24,644 bases of DNA. Source: Gemmatimonadota bacterium. Lineage in GTDB: Bacteria > Gemmatimonadota > Gemmatimonadetes > Longimicrobiales > Gaopeijiaceae. Every line of letters begins with the position of its first letter. Position 1 is the stretch's first letter. The stretch covers positions 1-24,644 of the forward strand of contig JAPOOQ010000119.1 of NCBI GenBank assembly GCA_026713345.1. Reading direction: 5' to 3'. Under the pieces are notes generated by a model that ran no database searches, was not told where the DNA came from, and saw only the letters and a list, made by a program, of their open reading frames with translations. Position numbers and translations under genes: made by a program. Below are positions 24,093 through 24,644 of the stretch, one piece after another.

Positions 24093-24644
24093 CACGCCCC
24101 TCCCTCCCTGAGCTTCTGCTCCAACTCGGCCACCGGACCCTCCAGAATGGGCTCCAACATGGCCGAATACTCCTCGACCTGGCTCGCGTAGCGTTCGATC
24201 CACTCCCACTGCGCTGCGGTTGGCCGGCCGCTGTAGTTGCCGACCTGGATCGTGAACCAGTTGAGGCGTCCCGCGAGATTTACGTGTCCGGGGTCCCGTA
24301 CATCCCCCGCGAAGCCGAGCAGTACCGGCCTCAGCGCCGCGCGGACGGCTGCGGCGTCTGCCCGGATCGACGCGTCTCCCGAAGTCTGCTCCACTTCCTG
24401 CAGGCGGGCGTCCAGCGGCTGCAGCCGAGCCAGCGCGTCACGTACCGTGCACTCCGCCCGCTCGATTGTGGCAGCGGCGCGGTACCACTCCTCCATGTCC
24501 GCCGCCGACGCGTCCACCCGTGGGTCCATGCGGACCACGACCGGCCGTTCACTCGTCTCACCGTCCAGCGTGAGACGCACCGCATACGTCCCGGGAATCG
24601 CGCGCACCCAGGTTCCACCCCCCCGCCCCCCGCGTCCCCCACCC
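24092..24644 (-). CDS. C-terminal part of a VPS10/BNR-repeat secreted protein (5' end beyond window)
   Basis: The frame is open from the right edge to a TGA at 24092-24094, about 184 codons. It begins with a Gly/Arg-rich linker and then APGTY-like AIPGTYAVRLTLDGETSERPVVVRMDPRV, which is the C-terminal segment typical of sortilin/VPS10-type BNR beta-propeller proteins annotated as putative exported glycosyl hydrolases. A helical region follows (ERAECTVRDALARLQPLDARLQEVEQ; RPTAAQWEWIERYASQVEEY). The propeller itself would lie beyond the window. A GTG at 24607 is not the true start because family-like sequence continues upstream of it. Its stop overlaps the GH127 start, placing it at the front of, or within, the GH127-sulfatase operon. 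Function is unknown; a surface glycan or protein-binding role is only a guess. Confidence 0.75.
   Translation of the reverse strand, partial: GGGRGGRGGGTWVRAIPGTYAVRLTLDGETSERPVVVRMDPRVDASAADMEEWYRAAATIERAECTVRDALARLQPLDARLQEVEQTSGDASIRADAAAVRAALRPVLLGFAGDVRDPGHVNLAGRLNWFTIQVGNYSGRPTAAQWEWIERYASQVEEYSAMLEPILEGPVAELEQKLREGGA

Noticed and set aside
24093..24607. GTG at 24607 as the start of a small complete gene
   Set aside because: The reading frame continues upstream with a Gly-rich linker typical of the preceding part of VPS10/BNR proteins, so the gene is cut by the window edge.

Overview
The window looks like a carbohydrate-utilisation locus from a GC-rich, Gram-negative heterotroph. The evidence is tightly packed genes, third-position GC bias, many lipoproteins and Tat-exported hydrolases. 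The family mix (GH127 enzymes, FGly sulfatases, a VPS10/BNR-type secreted protein, a multihaem cytochrome with TPRs, an SSS sugar symporter) would fit an environmental Gemmatimonadota or a similar marine or host-associated lineage. No rRNA or taxonomic marker is present, so that placement is a guess. The first 71 bases are a pure G run that looks like a sequencing or assembly artefact at a contig edge.

Layout. (1) 72-503, minus: the 5' part of a secreted protein, cut by the G run. (2) 689-6090, minus: a tight operon in the order lipoprotein aldose 1-epimerase, Na+/sugar symporter, araB ribulokinase, araD ribulose-5-phosphate 4-epimerase. (3) 6251-10250, minus: a Tat lipoprotein beta-L-arabinofuranosidase-like enzyme (GH146/DUF1680 type) followed by araA. 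(4) 10401-13492, plus: two overlapping sulfatases, divergent from group 3. (5) 13520-15802, minus: an eight-haem cytochrome c with a TPR tail. (6) 15933-17456, plus: a secreted amidohydrolase with an altered metal site. (7) 17544-24644, minus: a coupled operon of a VPS10-like protein (5' cut off by the window end), two GH127 enzymes (one with an unusual C-terminal DUF1566-like domain) and a third sulfatase.

How the genes work together (inference). Exported sulfatases would remove sulfate esters and three exported DUF1680 enzymes would release L-arabinose from an arabinofuranose-containing, probably sulfated, glycan. The lipoprotein mutarotase would equilibrate sugar anomers outside the inner membrane, the symporter would import the sugar, and AraA-AraB-AraD would convert it to D-xylulose 5-phosphate. 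The three catabolic proteins keep their recognisable catalytic residues, so the L-arabinose route is complete. No AraC/AraR-type regulator, TonB receptor or sulfatase-maturation enzyme is encoded here.

The most interesting non-coding signal is a motif, ACC-N6-CATGT. It occurs near the starts of the truncated gene, the mutarotase operon and the DUF1680-araA pair. A further copy lies inside a perfect 19-bp palindrome between two convergent genes. The first two copies match at 17 of 18 bases. It is a candidate operator for a locus-wide regulator encoded elsewhere.
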